DNA of 64,000 nucleotides from Pseudofabraea citricarpa (GCA_029641185.1 JAPWGK010000015.1:248001-312000); one strand, 5' to 3'. Counted from the stretch's first letter, positions 34,566-47,769 are shown. Made by a program: numbers and translations. Notes: a model not told the origin generated them from the letters alone.

Positions 34566-35512
34566 CCAGAACTGTTACTGTTTTAGCCTTGATAGCTTAC
34601 GTTAACAACTTCCCACTCAATAGTTCCTAGAGAGCAAATAAACTCGGTACTAAACGTGGCCCTGCCCACAAACCTGTGCCTCCTTGTCTAGTTGTCGATA
34701 TAGTCTCAAAATTCGCCTTAGGAAGCTGCGTGATATTGAAAGTGGAGAAGCAACGACACCCAGAGCAATTCTTACACAGAGTCGGGTGCTGTATTGAAGA
34801 ATGGCCCAGACGTGTCGCTTGGTGCTGATTATTCTATTGTAGATGTGCTTGTATACTTCTGCGATCAAATTTAACCGACCTCGCTAAAAGGATTTCCACC
34901 GAAGGACTCCACACACGCGTTATTCCACTCAACATGTGAAGTGAACCAGTACTCGATGCCGGATGATGATACTTAAATCTCGAATGCACAGAGACTAGTT
35001 CAAGTCAGAAACAACTAAAAATAGCATTCACGTGATAGCAATGTATAGCTTCATAAATCCATTTCTTGTAAAATATCTGTACTGAATGACCATAATGAGC
35101 TCACACTATAATGTTCTCAGCTATAGGTAGTTATGGGAAATCTCCCTTTCAAGAAGCAAATGAGCGTTTGTTGGCTCGTTTCCCATTCCCCAACCAAGGC
35201 AATAAAAGGACAGTTGAAGTCACTTGCTTGACAATTCTATTCTAGAAGCGTTGATGGAGAGGTATAAAGCATCATTTGATACCCCTGATTTCCACAATGT
35301 AATAAGAGATACCAGGAAGAACTCTTTGGTTGATCATCACAGGTGTTGGGATGTGCCTGCCACGGATGCCGAAGCAAGCAAAAGCGGCAAGAACGAAGTC
35401 GGGTTATCCAGAAAGAGTTGGGAGATAAGTCGCTCGACCTCAAACAAAGATCAGTGTGGTATTCATCAACAAAAGCAACGAATCCGGTTGCCTGTTATCT
35501 TTGTTATTGTAG
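34566..35512. promoter_or_regulatory. intergenic region upstream of an orphan gene
   Basis: No gene is supported. The last bases before the ATG at 35513 are T-rich and end in GTAG, so a 5'-UTR intron acceptor may sit directly on the start codon. Confidence 0.4.
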
Positions 35513-36818
35513 ATGAGCGACAGCGAAGGCCTGCTTTACGAACAACTATATATCGCACTCTGGGAGGTATGCTGCCATTTTGAATCTCTTTGACGATGCA
35601 GATACCTGAGTTTAAGACGCTGCGATAATTGACTGTTTTTTACAGTATCATTCAAGCATGCGTTCCTACCACGACGAGGCCATGGGCGCAGCAGTCGAGG
35701 AGATCAGGGAGAGACTTTCGATATCAGAGCTGGATGATGAGCCTACCGACCAAGAACATTTCTCTCACCGACGAGAATCTACTGCAGAAAGCACCGACCC
35801 AAGCTATACCAACAATACCACGAGAAATACAAGCGTTGACAATGGTGCACCATTCGATATAACTTCAAGAGAAGTTGATTCGGACAGCGATGACGACGGT
35901 GATGCTTGCAAGGATAAAGGCAAAGGCAAAGAGAAAGAAGGGGAGATCCGAGAAATCCAAGTCTCCGACCAAGAAGGAAAGCCAGGATCTCCTTGTTATG
36001 TCTTGGGGCCCTCATCATTTGAGCAAGCGCTTCGGGATGATGCTGCGCAGAAACAAGATCTTCTGACTGTACCTGATCGTGATGCCGGAGAAGAACTGTC
36101 ACCAATATCTGAAGAGACGAGTCATAGTAGTACGGAAAAATCACCCCCCTTTAGAATGCGACCTTCTGATCCTCAAGTGCTATCAGCGGGGCTGGAGGAA
36201 GAGGCTTGGCGCAGAAGTATTGAGTTGAATCATAGCACCATGGATCTTACACTACCACCACCAAAAAGCCATTTGCAGTCATCTGAAAAAGATGGACACC
36301 AGTCTATGGGAGACAGAGAGGATGCCAATTCTCCTGATATAGACCCAGAAGAATACTACAGAGCAGTTGGAGCTAATACTGAAGCTCCGTACGCGAACAT
36401 ACACAATCCGTTCAGTCAACGCGACGGACCAGAAGCATTTGCGACACAGTTCATCGACGATGGACCGGATCGAAAGGTCAGCGTGCGAGACATCTTAGTA
36501 AGATCCATAAAAGAATGCTCTTATCATTTTGAAAAGCAGCACTAACCGAGATTGCTTCAGCTGCACATGGATCAGAACGACTTTGTCTCTCTCGGCGACC
36601 TGAACGAAGAAATGCCATTCTGCATAATTGATCGGCTCGCGCCGGTTGAGCATGAGAAGTTTGAAGGAGCCACTGTCTATTGGACCAAAACATTTAGATT
36701 TGAGCATGGCTTGAATTATGTTGAGCTCGGCGTTACTTGGTATGTTGATCGGTCGACGAAGAAGGAGCAAGCTACGAGATACCGATTGCTCATTCATGAA
36801 CCGACTAAACAGTCATGA
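35513..36818 (+). CDS. acidic, largely disordered protein of unknown function
   Basis: I do not recognise this protein. Exons are 35513-35566 (18 codons), 35646-36497 and 36561-36818, giving 387 aa. The short first exon (MSDSEGLLYEQLYIALWE) joins in frame to YHSSMRSYHDEAM, and starting instead at the internal Met at 35658 would lose it. The middle 220 residues are acidic, Ser/Thr-rich and low complexity, with a KGKGKEKEGE patch. The C-terminal 90 residues look folded, with LNEEMPFCIIDRLAPVEHEK, VYWTKTFRFEHGLNYVELG and TRYRLLIHEP. This Trp/Phe-rich beta pattern may be a small domain. It lies between the mpaB-like gene and an amidase. No function is proposed. Confidence 0.7.
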
Positions 36819-37277
36819 GCGTATGCCGATCCGAGAGAATACATTGGCGGGTTTCTCTGGTATCGTAAGAAGGCGCTCAGAAGCGAGCATTGACGTATAA
36901 GATAATGGCAAATAGTGTTATAGAGGAGAAACTCGTTGTAGACTTAATACAGTCCTCACTCTGAAAGTTCACTATAGAATCGAATGTGCGAATTTGGACT
37001 GATACAGAATCCCATCCACCTTTGGAGTGCAAGCTTGTACTGCAGAAGCAGAGGAATATTAAGCGATATCGAAGTATCCGATGCATCAGATTTACCTCTT
37101 ATATCGGTGGTTTGTCACCCACCATACCTAGGTATTTATATGAGAACATTGTGAATGATTGTTGAAATTTGAAACTTTTGGGTATCTTTTGACTAATCGA
37201 TTTTTCTCTCTCTTTCAGCAAGAACAGAAGAAAGGGAAGCTAGTTAGACTTGTCCTCTGGACCCGGACTTGCATCCA
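36819..37277. other. convergent intergenic region
   Basis: 459 bp between convergent genes. No feature seen. Confidence 0.5.
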
Positions 37278-39290
37278 TCATTCCAAAGTCAGCTTCGCAT
37301 CGCAGTGGCCTGATTCCTCCTTCCAGATAGTCAAGGTCATCTTTTGTGCAGGCTCAACACGGCCTACTGGCTGTGGTAAGCTAACATGTTTAGAAACAAT
37401 CGCATCTTGTCGAATACCATCAGCAAATGTCTCCTTTGCTCCCAGCTCTCCCTTGAGATCCTCCTTGAATTCAGGAGTCAAACCCGGAGCAACGCGACGT
37501 CGAGTCTTCTGCTCAAATGCATACGCATAATTAATTAAAAGGTCATCGGTATATGCCTTCCCAGCAAACGTCAAGTTGACTGGCATGCCAATATCCAGGA
37601 CGCCCATAGGCACACTAATAGTCGGAACCCCCAGATGTCTAATCGCTCGGTTCCCATTCGAGTACTTGACGCCATTCTGAAGGGCATGCCTCGCGCTCTC
37701 GAGATTTTCTTCCAGGTCAGCTCGCCCCACATCGCCGTTGGCTGGGAAGACGACAAAATCCAATCGCTGCTCATCGAGCCAGTCCTCGAAATCCCGCTTG
37801 CGCTGCGCTTCGAGACTCTGCAGCGCCTGTGCCATGCCCGGGATGTCCCACACAGATCCTGCTTCGCGAGCCATGTCGATCAGGCCCGGGTAGTTGATGG
37901 AGTTCTTGACTTCAAAGAACGTGTCGGGGAGGTAGCCGTCTGGCTTGGGGAAGAGCAGGCGTCCGTCGACCTCGCTTAGTCCTGGGCTCCCGTTCTCCTT
38001 GAGGAATTTATCCCAGCACTTGGCGATTAGTGGACCGCGCTCAATCGAGTTCCAGTTCGAAGGTGCGCCGACTACGTTGTTCGGCTCCTGTGAGATGCTG
38101 TCGTCTTCGTAGTTCGTGACTAGTGGGAAGTCGGTCACGATGACTTCGGCTCCCAGGCTTTCGAGGTCGGCTCGTGCTTGTTCCCACAGTGCTATGATGC
38201 CTGGGCTGACAACGACGGGCTTTCCATCCGATCCGCCAATGTACATCCTTGGAACGCCGACTCTTTTCCCTTTTAGCGAGCTGGTCTTTAGGGACCAGTT
38301 GAGGGTTGGGGTTGGGAGTTTCACGAAGGGTTGCTCTCTCCAGAAATATCCGGTCGCCGTAGCATCTTTCTGGGTAAGTACTTGAAGAATATCGATCATG
38401 TCTTTGATTGAACGCGTGTATGGAACAGGTACGTCGCATGTTCCGTAGAGCGGCCACAGTCCTCGGCAAGAAATAACTCCTCTCGAGGGTGTGTAAGCGA
38501 CCAGAGCATTATTTGAAGCAGGTGATCTTCCTATGAGAACAGGAGAGTAAGTATTTTATAGATCGAACAGCAGATGTTACTATTTTCTAGTTTATGGATT
38601 GAGATGACTCAAACCAAAGCCAGGCTAGACAAGGAAATTTCCGTGACATACCAGAAGATACAGTCTCGGAACCGAGGGCAAAAGCAGCAAAACTAGCAGC
38701 TGTTGAAGTTGCAGCTCCATTTGAAGACCCGGAAGAGAAACCTGCCGTGAGATATTCGAGGTTGTATGGACTTTCGGCTCTTCCGTAGAGACCTCTCTGC
38801 ATACCACCAGCAGCCATTGGAGGCATATTCGTTCTCCCGATAAGGACAGCACCGGCATCTTTCAACTTCTCAACAACGAATGCATCTTCATTGGCTATCA
38901 GATCTTTGAAAGCTGGAGAGCCCGCAGCGACTGTCATGCCTTGATACTTGTAACCATCCTTGATAGTGTAAGGGATACCTTCTAAAGGTCTGGCTGGCAG
39001 CCCAGAGGCACGGTATCTGTCAGATGCTTTGGCTTCGCTAAGCACTTCGGGATTGATCTTAGTGATCGAGTTCAAGTGCGGGCCATTGAGATCATACGCT
39101 CCGATACGTAAAAGATATTTGACTACGAGGTCTACACTTGTGACTGTCCCTGAGGCCAATGCCGTCCTGTGGTCTTCTATGCTTGCCTCGACTATATTGA
39201 AGTCGTCTGGGCTTATTTTGGCCTATCATATTTAGCACAATTCCTTATCATGCCAATGGCCCCGAGTATCAAGATACGTACCGACATCAT
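37278..39290 (-). CDS. amidase-signature family hydrolase
   Basis: Hydrolyses carboxylic amides. The exact substrate is unknown. Exons in transcript order are 39282-39290 (9 nt, Met-Met-Ser), 38652-39222 and 37278-38530, giving 610 aa (609 from the second Met). The Ser-cisSer-Lys triad can be placed: Lys91 in YTIKDGYKY, cis-Ser169 in GFSSGSSNG, and nucleophile Ser193 in GSETVSS, directly before intron 2, which continues as GRSPASNNALVAYTPSRG. Spacing Lys-Ser-Ser (78 and 24 residues) matches the family. The C-half contains CDVPVPYTRSIKDM and GVPTISVPMGV, also typical. I see no signal peptide, so it is likely cytosolic. The 9-nt first exon is inferred because exon 2 lacks an upstream Met in frame. 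Confidence 0.88.
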
Positions 39291-42273
39291 GATATCTCAG
39301 ACTCGTCAAAAGCCACACGGCAATTTAAAAAGACAGGTGTGAAATTGAAGAAAACTGTGCAGCTCTCAAGTGTTCAAAGCCGTGCTGTTGATTTGAAAGA
39401 AGGAAATTTGAATGGTTAAGAGTGGATGGGAACTTTAAGTAACAAGTCGCTGCACGGCTTCCGAATCGGCCACGCTAACTCGCTTGGTCGTTTTGTCGTA
39501 TTAGGGGTAAGCGAAGGCCAAGAATGGGAGATTCTAACTTCGGGTCATCTATCAAGAACAAAGCAAAGCAAGAACATGAGAAGTAACTGGCAAGAATCGT
39601 ACTTTGAGCCTCGGTCAGATGCCCTTTGCAAAAAAAGGTTGAAATAATTTGGTTGTTCCGTACATTTTCAAGGTATCCTGTTTGGTCCGAAATACTTCGA
39701 CCGAGCCTGTCCCCCCTTAGTCGCTTAGATGCGGCAAGCTTCATCGGAGACGGAAGGGGTGAGTTGCAGAGATTCTTGTACGTAAGGTGGATTGTTTCTG
39801 AATGACTTGAGTAGATATCGGACGCAGCTCTTCACGGATTAAGGTTCAATACTTATCTTTAAGGATGGCGTGAGAGGTTGAAGTCGGCTTAAGCCTGAGG
39901 ACCTCGAGAAGGTCTCCGATCCGATTTATATATGCACGTCGAATTTTTATCAAACGATTTGAAAACTTTGAAGGTTTGAGGAACTGAGAGGCGCTTAGCA
40001 CCTGTGCCTTGCAATTCAAATCTGATTTATGTGCACTTTTACATACTTATGTAGCCAGCTAGCTGTGTACATGTTTGAAAATTGTCCTCGCGTATTCTTA
40101 AATGAAAGCATGTGGTTGTGTCCATCATCGGTCAGTAGATTGTCGACACAGACTCAACTTTGAAAGAGCTTGAAATTTATGAAGCAATGCACATTGTTTC
40201 TAGAGGAGATAAAAACATCTAAAAGAAGATTCAGGAATTGTAAATAGTTAGGCAACATTGTTCTCCAAGGACTCGCTTGAGGCTTCACTCATAAGGTCCG
40301 AGCCATAGTTGTACATTTTTTTTTTTTTCAGAATGAGTCTTTTTATCTACGGGCGTAGAACAGAAAGAGAAGAAAGAGAGGAAAAGGCACAAATGTCTGT
40401 CTTTAAATAGCTTAACATTATTTTGAACCCAGCAGAGTCTCAATTGAGCCCTCAAAGTAACGAAGCGTATGGTGCTGATCTGCGCTTGCATTTTCTTTTA
40501 ACTCAGCACATCCTTCTTGCGCATCTCCGTGTTCAATTTTCGAGCGCAATGGAAAAAAGGACCGCAATGGCGGGCAAAGGTTGTACCCTCTATTAGCAAG
40601 GGAGTAAGCCAACTCCAAATCCCCATGCTCACGTGGGGTACACCCATATCGCGATGACAATTCTGAGAGCGAACACTACAGGAAAAAACAAGGGGAAAAG
40701 AATTGCAAAGAGAAGAGACACGTGTTATCATCACTTTCTAAGATCTGACATTTTGACAAGCCATCTTGGCTTCAATCAAGCAATGCTCAAGACTCTAAAC
40801 AAGCACGTGTTGCATGCCTTGGCGAGCAGAGAAGCAAATCTAAGGGAAGAGCCTTAAAATATGCTCCTCGGTGCCACTCCGCTACATACACAACACTTGC
40901 GCCAACGCTCTCAGCCCAGCGCAAGAGACGGCTATGCGGCAAGGCTTGAAATCAACAAGATCGCAGCTTGTTTAATTGAGTTTCTGAGAAAAGCCACCGA
41001 GCCACGGGTGTCTTCGGCAGGCACGCGGGCAGTCTACCGCGACGAGAGCCCCGGAATCACCGAGGTCCTGCCAGCCTGCTTATCACAGCAGTGTACAGGT
41101 ACGGCACGGGCTTGGTTCACGATTGGACACTGGTCAATGTCAAGCTTTATCAACCAGGGGTTGCCGCTGCCCATGTCCATTGCCCAGTCGCGTTAATCAT
41201 GGTGGCTGCGGAGCTGCTGTAGTGGTGACGAGGCGCGTTGATCGATGGAGCCCATTCAGGCAGTTGATCGTGCGAGTATAGCAGCAGAGAGTCGAGATGT
41301 GCAGTGCGTGTTATATGCTCGCAATGCACTTTGACGACGAAGAGGTTGTGAGCTGTGTCTGTGGACGGCCACCCCTAACAATCTGGTAAGGCAGTGTGGG
41401 ACTTGGGGATGGAGAACATAGGCGGGCAGCTCCATGAGTCGATGCTCCTCCAGAGTCCATACAGTCGCTGACATGGTCTCAGATTAAAGCCCCGCTATCC
41501 TGGCTACAGCACCACCCGCTGAGCAGCCAATGCTCAATCACCCTCTGCACCATCATTGGCCAACGGCGATGCCCCGAAGGATCACACGCCAGGTTATCAG
41601 ATTCTCTGCGCGACAGTGCTTGATCGTAGGGTTGCAGCTTCGAAGCCCAAATCCTGACGTGGCTACGATGATATGCCCTCGACTTTCGAAGCCTTCACAC
41701 CTTCCCATACGCGCAACCTGCGTCCAACAGCCAGCCCGACGAGATGATAAGAGACCCTGTGTGCTCGATCCTTTCCCCAACTGCAATCCCTGCACAAAAG
41801 GCATACTCGACCTCATAATGGCTGGTGGTGAAGGGTGGATTCCCATGGTTTTGGTCGAGCCATGCTCCATAGCGTCACTTTGATGTGGTCCCCAACTCCT
41901 AATGGGGTGAGTGATACGGGCCTATAAATATAGCCTCGTCGCTATCTCAAGGCATGTGCAAACACGAACATTTCATTCGCCCACCGAGGAAGACAATAGC
42001 CTTCTCTGTGCCTGTCACGGGGACCACCCTCGGCCTGGCCATGCTTTCCCTGCCTTCTCACCTTAGCTCCCTGGTTCTGGACGTTGTGCTACTGCACATA
42101 ACCCTCACCAAGATTTTAAACTAGTCCTTAGAAGCATCCCCACACCAGGCCGTTACCTGTCTTATATTTAAATATTCCAATTCCCCCTCGTGGCTTACAC
42201 TCTCGGCCCCCAGGTATCACACATACTCAACATCGAGATAGCCAGCATTCTTAGCTCGTCGCATCATCCCAAG
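39291..42273. other. 3-kb intergenic region upstream of the GIT1-type permease
   Basis: No gene supported: overlapping open frames on both strands around 41530-41880 have no protein-like features. It includes two CACGTG palindromes at 40719-40724 and 40804-40809. The final 400 bp before 42274 look promoter-like. Everything else is unremarkable. Confidence 0.45.
40719..40809. promoter_or_regulatory. pair of CACGTG E-box palindromes
   Basis: CACGTG occurs at 40719-40724 and 40804-40809. This is the core bound by Pho4/NUC-1-type bHLH regulators of phosphate genes. The nearest plus-strand gene is the GIT1-type permease 1.5 kb downstream, which makes direct control possible but not demonstrated. 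Confidence 0.3.
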
Positions 42274-43997
42274 ATGTTTGGCAGAAAGAAGGAACCCACG
42301 GCGCAAGTCGATTCTGGCTCTGATCAAGACAATGTCAACAATGATCCATTAGCAGAGACCAACAAGAGTTTCTGGAACAGACTATGGCCCGTCATGGCCT
42401 GCGGCGCTGGTCTATTTTCTGACGGATACATTAACAATGTGAGTCGTTCAATTATCTTCGAAGCTCAATCAATCACTAAAAGACCACAAGGTTATCGGTT
42501 CGGTTTCCACCATACTCGGTTCCATCTATAAGGATCAATACACAAATTCCAAATCTCAACAGAATATTGGCGCGATCACTTTCGCGGGAACCGTTTTTGG
42601 TCAATTGCTTTTTGGATATACCAGCGATAAATGGTCGCGTAAAAACTCGCTCCTCGTCTCGACCATCATTCTTATTGTATTTGCTGCGCTCGGCGCAGGG
42701 TCATATGGAGCTGGCGGTAGCTTGCAAGGCATGTTCGCTGCACTTACTGCGTATCGGTTCCTTGTTGGCGTTGGTATCGGAGGAGAATATCCTGCTGGAT
42801 CAGTTGCAGCCTCTGAGGCGACGGGAGAGTTGAAATCGGGGACCCGTAACCGTTGGTTCATTCTGTTTACCAACGTGATGATTGTATGTATTCAAAACAT
42901 TTCAGCGCAGAATAAATCCGTTCCGGAACTGACTGTAACAGGACTGGGGTTTCGTTATTGGTGCATTTATCCCATACCTATTGGTGGTTATTTGCACAGA
43001 AAAACACTTGCGCCTTGTATGGAGACTTGCCCTTGGTCTTGGAGTTGTGCCTCCGCTTTCCCTGTTGTTTCTCCGAATGAAACTTCAGGAACCGGAAGAG
43101 TTTAAGAGGTATGAATTGCCAATGCTCCAGTTTAGAAATGCTTCTAATCCCATAATAGAGAGAGCATGAAGCATGTGAAAATCCCATACATGCTTGTCAT
43201 CAAGTTTTATTGGTTCAGACTAGCAGTCGTATCCCTAATATGGTTCTTGTACAATGTAAGTCTTGCTCTACTCTGTCAGAGTACTGTAAACTAAATTTTT
43301 AATTTAGTTCTCCGTCTATTCTTTCGGGATCTACTCATCAACTATATTGGCCAATATCTTGCCAGAGACTGCCCCACTTAGCCAATCCTTCGGATGGAAC
43401 ACAGTCATTAACTTATTCTATATTCCTGGATCGATGATTGGATCAGTCTACTCCGATTTAGTTGGTCCCCGGTATGCGCTTGCATCTGGTGTTTTTGTCC
43501 AAGGTATTGTTGGCTTCATCATGGCTGGTCTTTACAAGACTCTCTCGAGGCCATCAAACGTCGGCGCTTTCTGTACCGTATATGGCATTTTCCTCTCACT
43601 GGGTGAGCTTGGACCTGGTGACAATATTGGTCTTGTGGCATCGAAGACCTGCGGAACTGGTGTGCGAGGACAATACTATGCCATCGCTGCTGCTGTTGGT
43701 AAAGTGGGTGCATTTGTCGGAACTTATGTTTTCCCTATCATTGAACGGGCCGGCGGTGACGATACGGCTGCTAGTGCTCAATACCCCTTTTATGTTTCCA
43801 GTTCCCTCTGCATGCTCACTGCTGCGCTTGCTGCGTTCGCCCTCCCGCACATCGGCCAGGATACTATCCAGACCGAGGATATTAAGTTTAGAGCTTACCT
43901 TGAGAGCAAGGGATGGGATACCAACCAGATGGGTCTGAATAAAGGAGAGAGTGTCGAGAGCAGAGCTGCTGCTGTTCAACAATCCGAGAAGCTGTGA
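42274..43997 (+). CDS. GIT1-type MFS permease (glycerophosphodiester/phosphate family)
   Basis: Proton-coupled plasma-membrane permease of 503 aa related to Git1/Pho84-type transporters, likely importing glycerophospho-compounds or phosphate. Exons are 42274-42438, 42491-42883, 42942-43108, 43159-43255 and 43308-43997. The first helix reads WPVMACGAGLFSDGYINN, split by intron 1 from VIGSVSTILGSIY, which is typical of fungal Git1 relatives. Then follow the MFS motif GYTSDKWSRK, YRFLVGVGIGGEYPAGS, the DWGFVIGAFIPYLLVV helix, and the central loop EPEEFKRESMKHVKIPY, which spans intron 3. The C-half contains YSDLVGPRYAL, GELGPGDNIGLVASK and RGQYYAIAAAVGKVGAFVG. A hydrophilic tail ends the protein. 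Twelve TM helices fit. The substrate assignment is by family resemblance only. Confidence 0.9.
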
Positions 43998-45484
43998 GGG
44001 GGACTTAATGGTTATTCGAAGGTGCGATTGATAGAGAGAGATAATTATAATGATTGGAGTTTCTAATAATTAAGCAAGTCAATCAACGTAACAAGCATAG
44101 ATAGACATGTTAATCTAAGCATACTCTCCATCAGGTTTGTTTATAAAGAAACCAAGTAAGAGACATTATCGCTTTCGTATTTTGTATGGCTCCCGTCCCC
44201 GGGTGAAGAATGTTCTTGTCTGAGCTTATACAAAGAAATATATCTATATTATTGCTCGTTCAACATCTTGGATTCGTCTCTGTCATTTTCTATTGCACTC
44301 CTCCAGAACATCGCTTACCTATTTTATACAGTTGGTCCGGCTGCGCCGCCACCTGCCCTGATAAACATTATTTTACGGATCCCGACTCTTCGAGTAACAA
44401 TAAGATCTCCAGTTGGTTTCTTTGGTCTGATTTGTACTCATTGAGAGTGTTAGGGGTAGGATATAGAAAAGCGTATATGTAAATTGGAAATTCCGAGTTT
44501 CCGAGTTAACCTTTAAGCGATAAGGCTGCTAATATTTAACAGTTCTCTCAAATAGACTGACTTCTTTCAGAAATCTTCTCGAGGCGATAACCTTGTATAA
44601 CTGACGTATTGTTATGTTAGTGATATAAGTCAGAAAAAACGCAAGTTATGTCAGATATAGAAGACAAATCATTTTCTAGTTCGACTCACTTCTAACAGCG
44701 AGAACTTGTTAAACCCTTAGAAATCTATACATCTTATCATAGAGAGTATGAAAGTAAATCAGGTTCCATTTATGTTTTGTATAAGAGAATAGATTTTCCT
44801 CTCCTGGAGTGAAATAGAAAAGAAAAACAAAGAGAATGAAGATAAGAGTAACAGCAGTAGTAAAATTCTTATATCATAACCTTACAAGTTATATATTTTC
44901 ATGTCACATGTTAAGATGCAGCATCGTTATGGATTCGCTATCTACCTTGCACACAAAAGTTTCGGTGTTAGATATTCCCGAAATAAGTATCCGGTTCTTT
45001 TCTCAAAACAAAAGCCGTGCCGTTGTTATATCATGTGCTGTTGTCAATACCTTCCAGGATATATCTTCTCATAAAGCCGGAAATACATAGTCACGATATG
45101 TTTTGAAGGGTCTTGTAATGCTGCCGCTACTATTAGCCTTGTTGTCAGGAGCAGGCACTTTAGTAAGGCATGTGAAAGTGAAGGTAGCTAAAGAAAGAGC
45201 GGGGAACTAATGGGGAACATGAACATTGCTCCAGGGAATGACTAGAGTTCACCAATAATACGAGCCAATAAACGCGGGACATCTGGTCGTGCCAAGACTT
45301 AGGTCATGATGCGGGGTTGCGTTTTGCAGGTGCAGCCCACCTTGTCTTGAAACAAGCTTCCTCACAAGCTTCCTGACAACCTTCCTTACAACCTTCCTTG
45401 CCTTCAACAGGTTTATCCATCGTTACGCAACTGTGTGAAATAATTGGCACCTGCAAAACATCTGTTCATACACATTGAGATCAA
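43998..45484. other. 1.5-kb AT-rich intergenic region
   Basis: No gene seen. Base composition is visibly AT-richer than the coding flanks, especially 44500-45100. Confidence 0.5.
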
Positions 45485-46885
45485 ATGGAGTCCTTAACGA
45501 TGACTTTGCAACTCCTTCGGAGGAATTGGACTTGCTTCAATCCACCTCAACCTGCAAAGACGTCAGATGCTTTGCGCTTTGGTCTTCTGGGAGCTTCGAA
45601 TATCGCGTGAGTGCTTACCCAGGAGGAAAAATGGAGTTTTACTTTCTGTAATTGCTGAAGCCGAAGCTAAATGCATTGAAATAGAAATATGGCAGTCATC
45701 ATCCCAGCAAAATCACACCCGGAAATTATCATTGCAGCGATTGCGGCACGCGACGAGGAGAAAGCAAAGGCGTATGCGAAGAAATACAATATCCCAATTG
45801 TCCATAAAACATATCAAGGTTGAAAGGCCCCGCGAGTTCGAGTTTCGAAACCATGCTGATTTACTTATTCAGATCTTATTGACGACCCGGCCATCGATGT
45901 TATCTATAACCCTCTTCCGAATGGCTTACATTTCGAATGGGCACTCAAGGCTCTGAAAGCTGGGAAGCATGTTCTCTTGGAGAAACCTTCCACGTCAAAT
46001 GCTGCTGAAGCAAAGTTGCTGTTTCATCATGAGATCCTCAAGCAGCCGAATGCACCAGTGCTCCTCGAGGCTTTCCATTCCCGCTTTCACCCTGCATGGC
46101 AGACTTTCGTCAAACTGCTGATCCCCGAAAACATTAGCACGGTGACTTCCTCGCAGCATATGTTTAGAGGCATGTTTCCCAAGGACGACATTCGCTTCAA
46201 TTATGCGCTGTCTGGTGGCACTCTCATGGATTTCGGCACTTACCCCATTGCGCATGTCAGAGATATAATGCGTCAAGAGCCAGAGGAGTGTCTGAGTGCC
46301 GAACCCAGAATAATGCCAAAGGGATTTGACCAAGATTGCGACGAAAAGATGAAGGCAAAATGGAGGTTCCCAAATGGAGCAATTGCAGAAATCGAGGCTG
46401 ATTTGCAATCAACTGGTGGTTATCCCTTGGCTTGGCTTACAAGCCGTTTGCCTTCAGGGTCCATTCCAAAGAGCCAGGTAGTTCACAAGGAAGTTCTTAT
46501 CGAAGACAAAGATGTCTATGCACCGCAACAGCATTTCGTACAGAAGACTGTCACGTTCTGGAACTATATATTGCCGACCTTTTGGCATCGAATCGATATT
46601 CAAAATGTGCATACCATTCGCAGTGCAGAACCTGGAAAAGAAAAGGTCATTAGGAGCTGGACTGTCACTGAGCACAAAAAGGTCTATGCCCCGGAGAGAG
46701 GAGTCGGAGAGGATTACTGGACAAGTTATCGCTATGAATTGGAAGAATTTGTTAATCGCATCCGTGGTAGAGAGGGATCTGGAATCTGGGTTGATGGCGA
46801 GGATTCTATCAAGCAGATGCAGATGATTGACTCGGCTTACACCAAGGCGGGTATGAAATTAAGACCCAGCAGCACGTATAGATAG
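45485..46885 (+). CDS. Gfo/Idh/MocA-family NAD(P)-dependent oxidoreductase
   Basis: Cytosolic-type dehydrogenase resembling fungal D-xylose dehydrogenase (NADP+)/dimeric dihydrodiol dehydrogenase proteins. Exons are 45485-45606, 45685-45818 and 45873-46885, giving 422 aa. The N-terminal Rossmann fold starts FGLLGASNIA, split by intron 1 from MAVIIPAKSHPEII. AARDEEKAKAYAKKYNI and, across intron 2, VIYNPLPNGLHFEWALKAL follow, then the diagnostic GKHVLLEKPSTSN with the conserved Lys of the EKP motif. The C-terminal domain includes LLEAFHSRFHPAW, GGTLMDFGTYPI and EDSIKQMQMID. Donor 2 is a weak GTTGAA but is the only one that keeps the frame. No neighbouring sugar-pathway gene supports a specific substrate. 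Confidence 0.9.
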
Positions 46886-47769
46886 GAAGGGACTGTAAGT
46901 AGCTACCGGTAGATCACTTCGAAGTAATGATAATGGATCAAAGGTCTCATGAAAGAGTTGGAATACTGGTCAAGTGATAATATCATGCCAGTTTCAAATA
47001 GGAGCAAATTAATTGCAGTCTGAATCAAGCGATGCTCCACTGTCCGGGTCACGATCAGCGCAATGTACGTACCGGTACTTACCTTTCTCCAGATGACCCC
47101 ACAAGCTCCCACATACAGGCTGCTCCTTAGCACCTAATTATTACGGTGCTCCCTCACATCCTGTTTTGTGAAAAACATTCCAAGCGATCAGACCAATGGC
47201 TTCCGTCGGGCTTGTCACCGGAGAAATGCGAATCTTAATTATAGAGGAGTGGAACACAGGCAGTCCGTTATGAAGTGGCAAGACCTCTCTATATTAACTG
47301 GGCAGATTCTATCCCAGCCACAGATCGGTGATCGTCAGGAAAAAGGAAATAGCAGAAGCAGGGCGGCCCCCGAGTCGCTTAAATGGCTGTAGCGACATGC
47401 AAGAAGCCGTGTGCACAATGTGCATGAACCTTCTTTCCTTCTTTCGCCGTGTTACATTCCTTCCAAATCCCTCCATTCTCTCGACTATTATTTCCATGTT
47501 GAGATAGCGTGTTGTGCTGGGCCTCTTCAGCTGGGGCGAGCGGACGGGAACCCCATTCAGCCTTACATCACAGCAAAAACAATCCCAACTGACTTGTCAC
47601 TTCCTCCCTCGAACAATTGCCTGGTGTTTTGTTGTGCTGCAGTCTCGAGGATGTGCATGTATACCTATCCTTCTCGACACAAAGAGATGCTCCAGAGTCG
47701 ACACCCTGTTTTCTTGATTTTCTTTTTGGCCCCCTCTTGGATTCTTGAATTGCGAGTGCGAGTCCTCTG
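46886..47769. promoter_or_regulatory. upstream region of the 11-exon membrane-protein gene
   Basis: No gene seen. It is pyrimidine-rich from about 47420. Confidence 0.45.

Noticed and set aside
41530..41883. Overlapping 117- and 105-codon frames on opposite strands
   Set aside because: Neither has recognisable features, and mutual overlap indicates chance openness in a promoter region.
44210..45090. Short open frames of 84-90 codons in AT-rich DNA
   Set aside because: No start context, domain text or splice partners.
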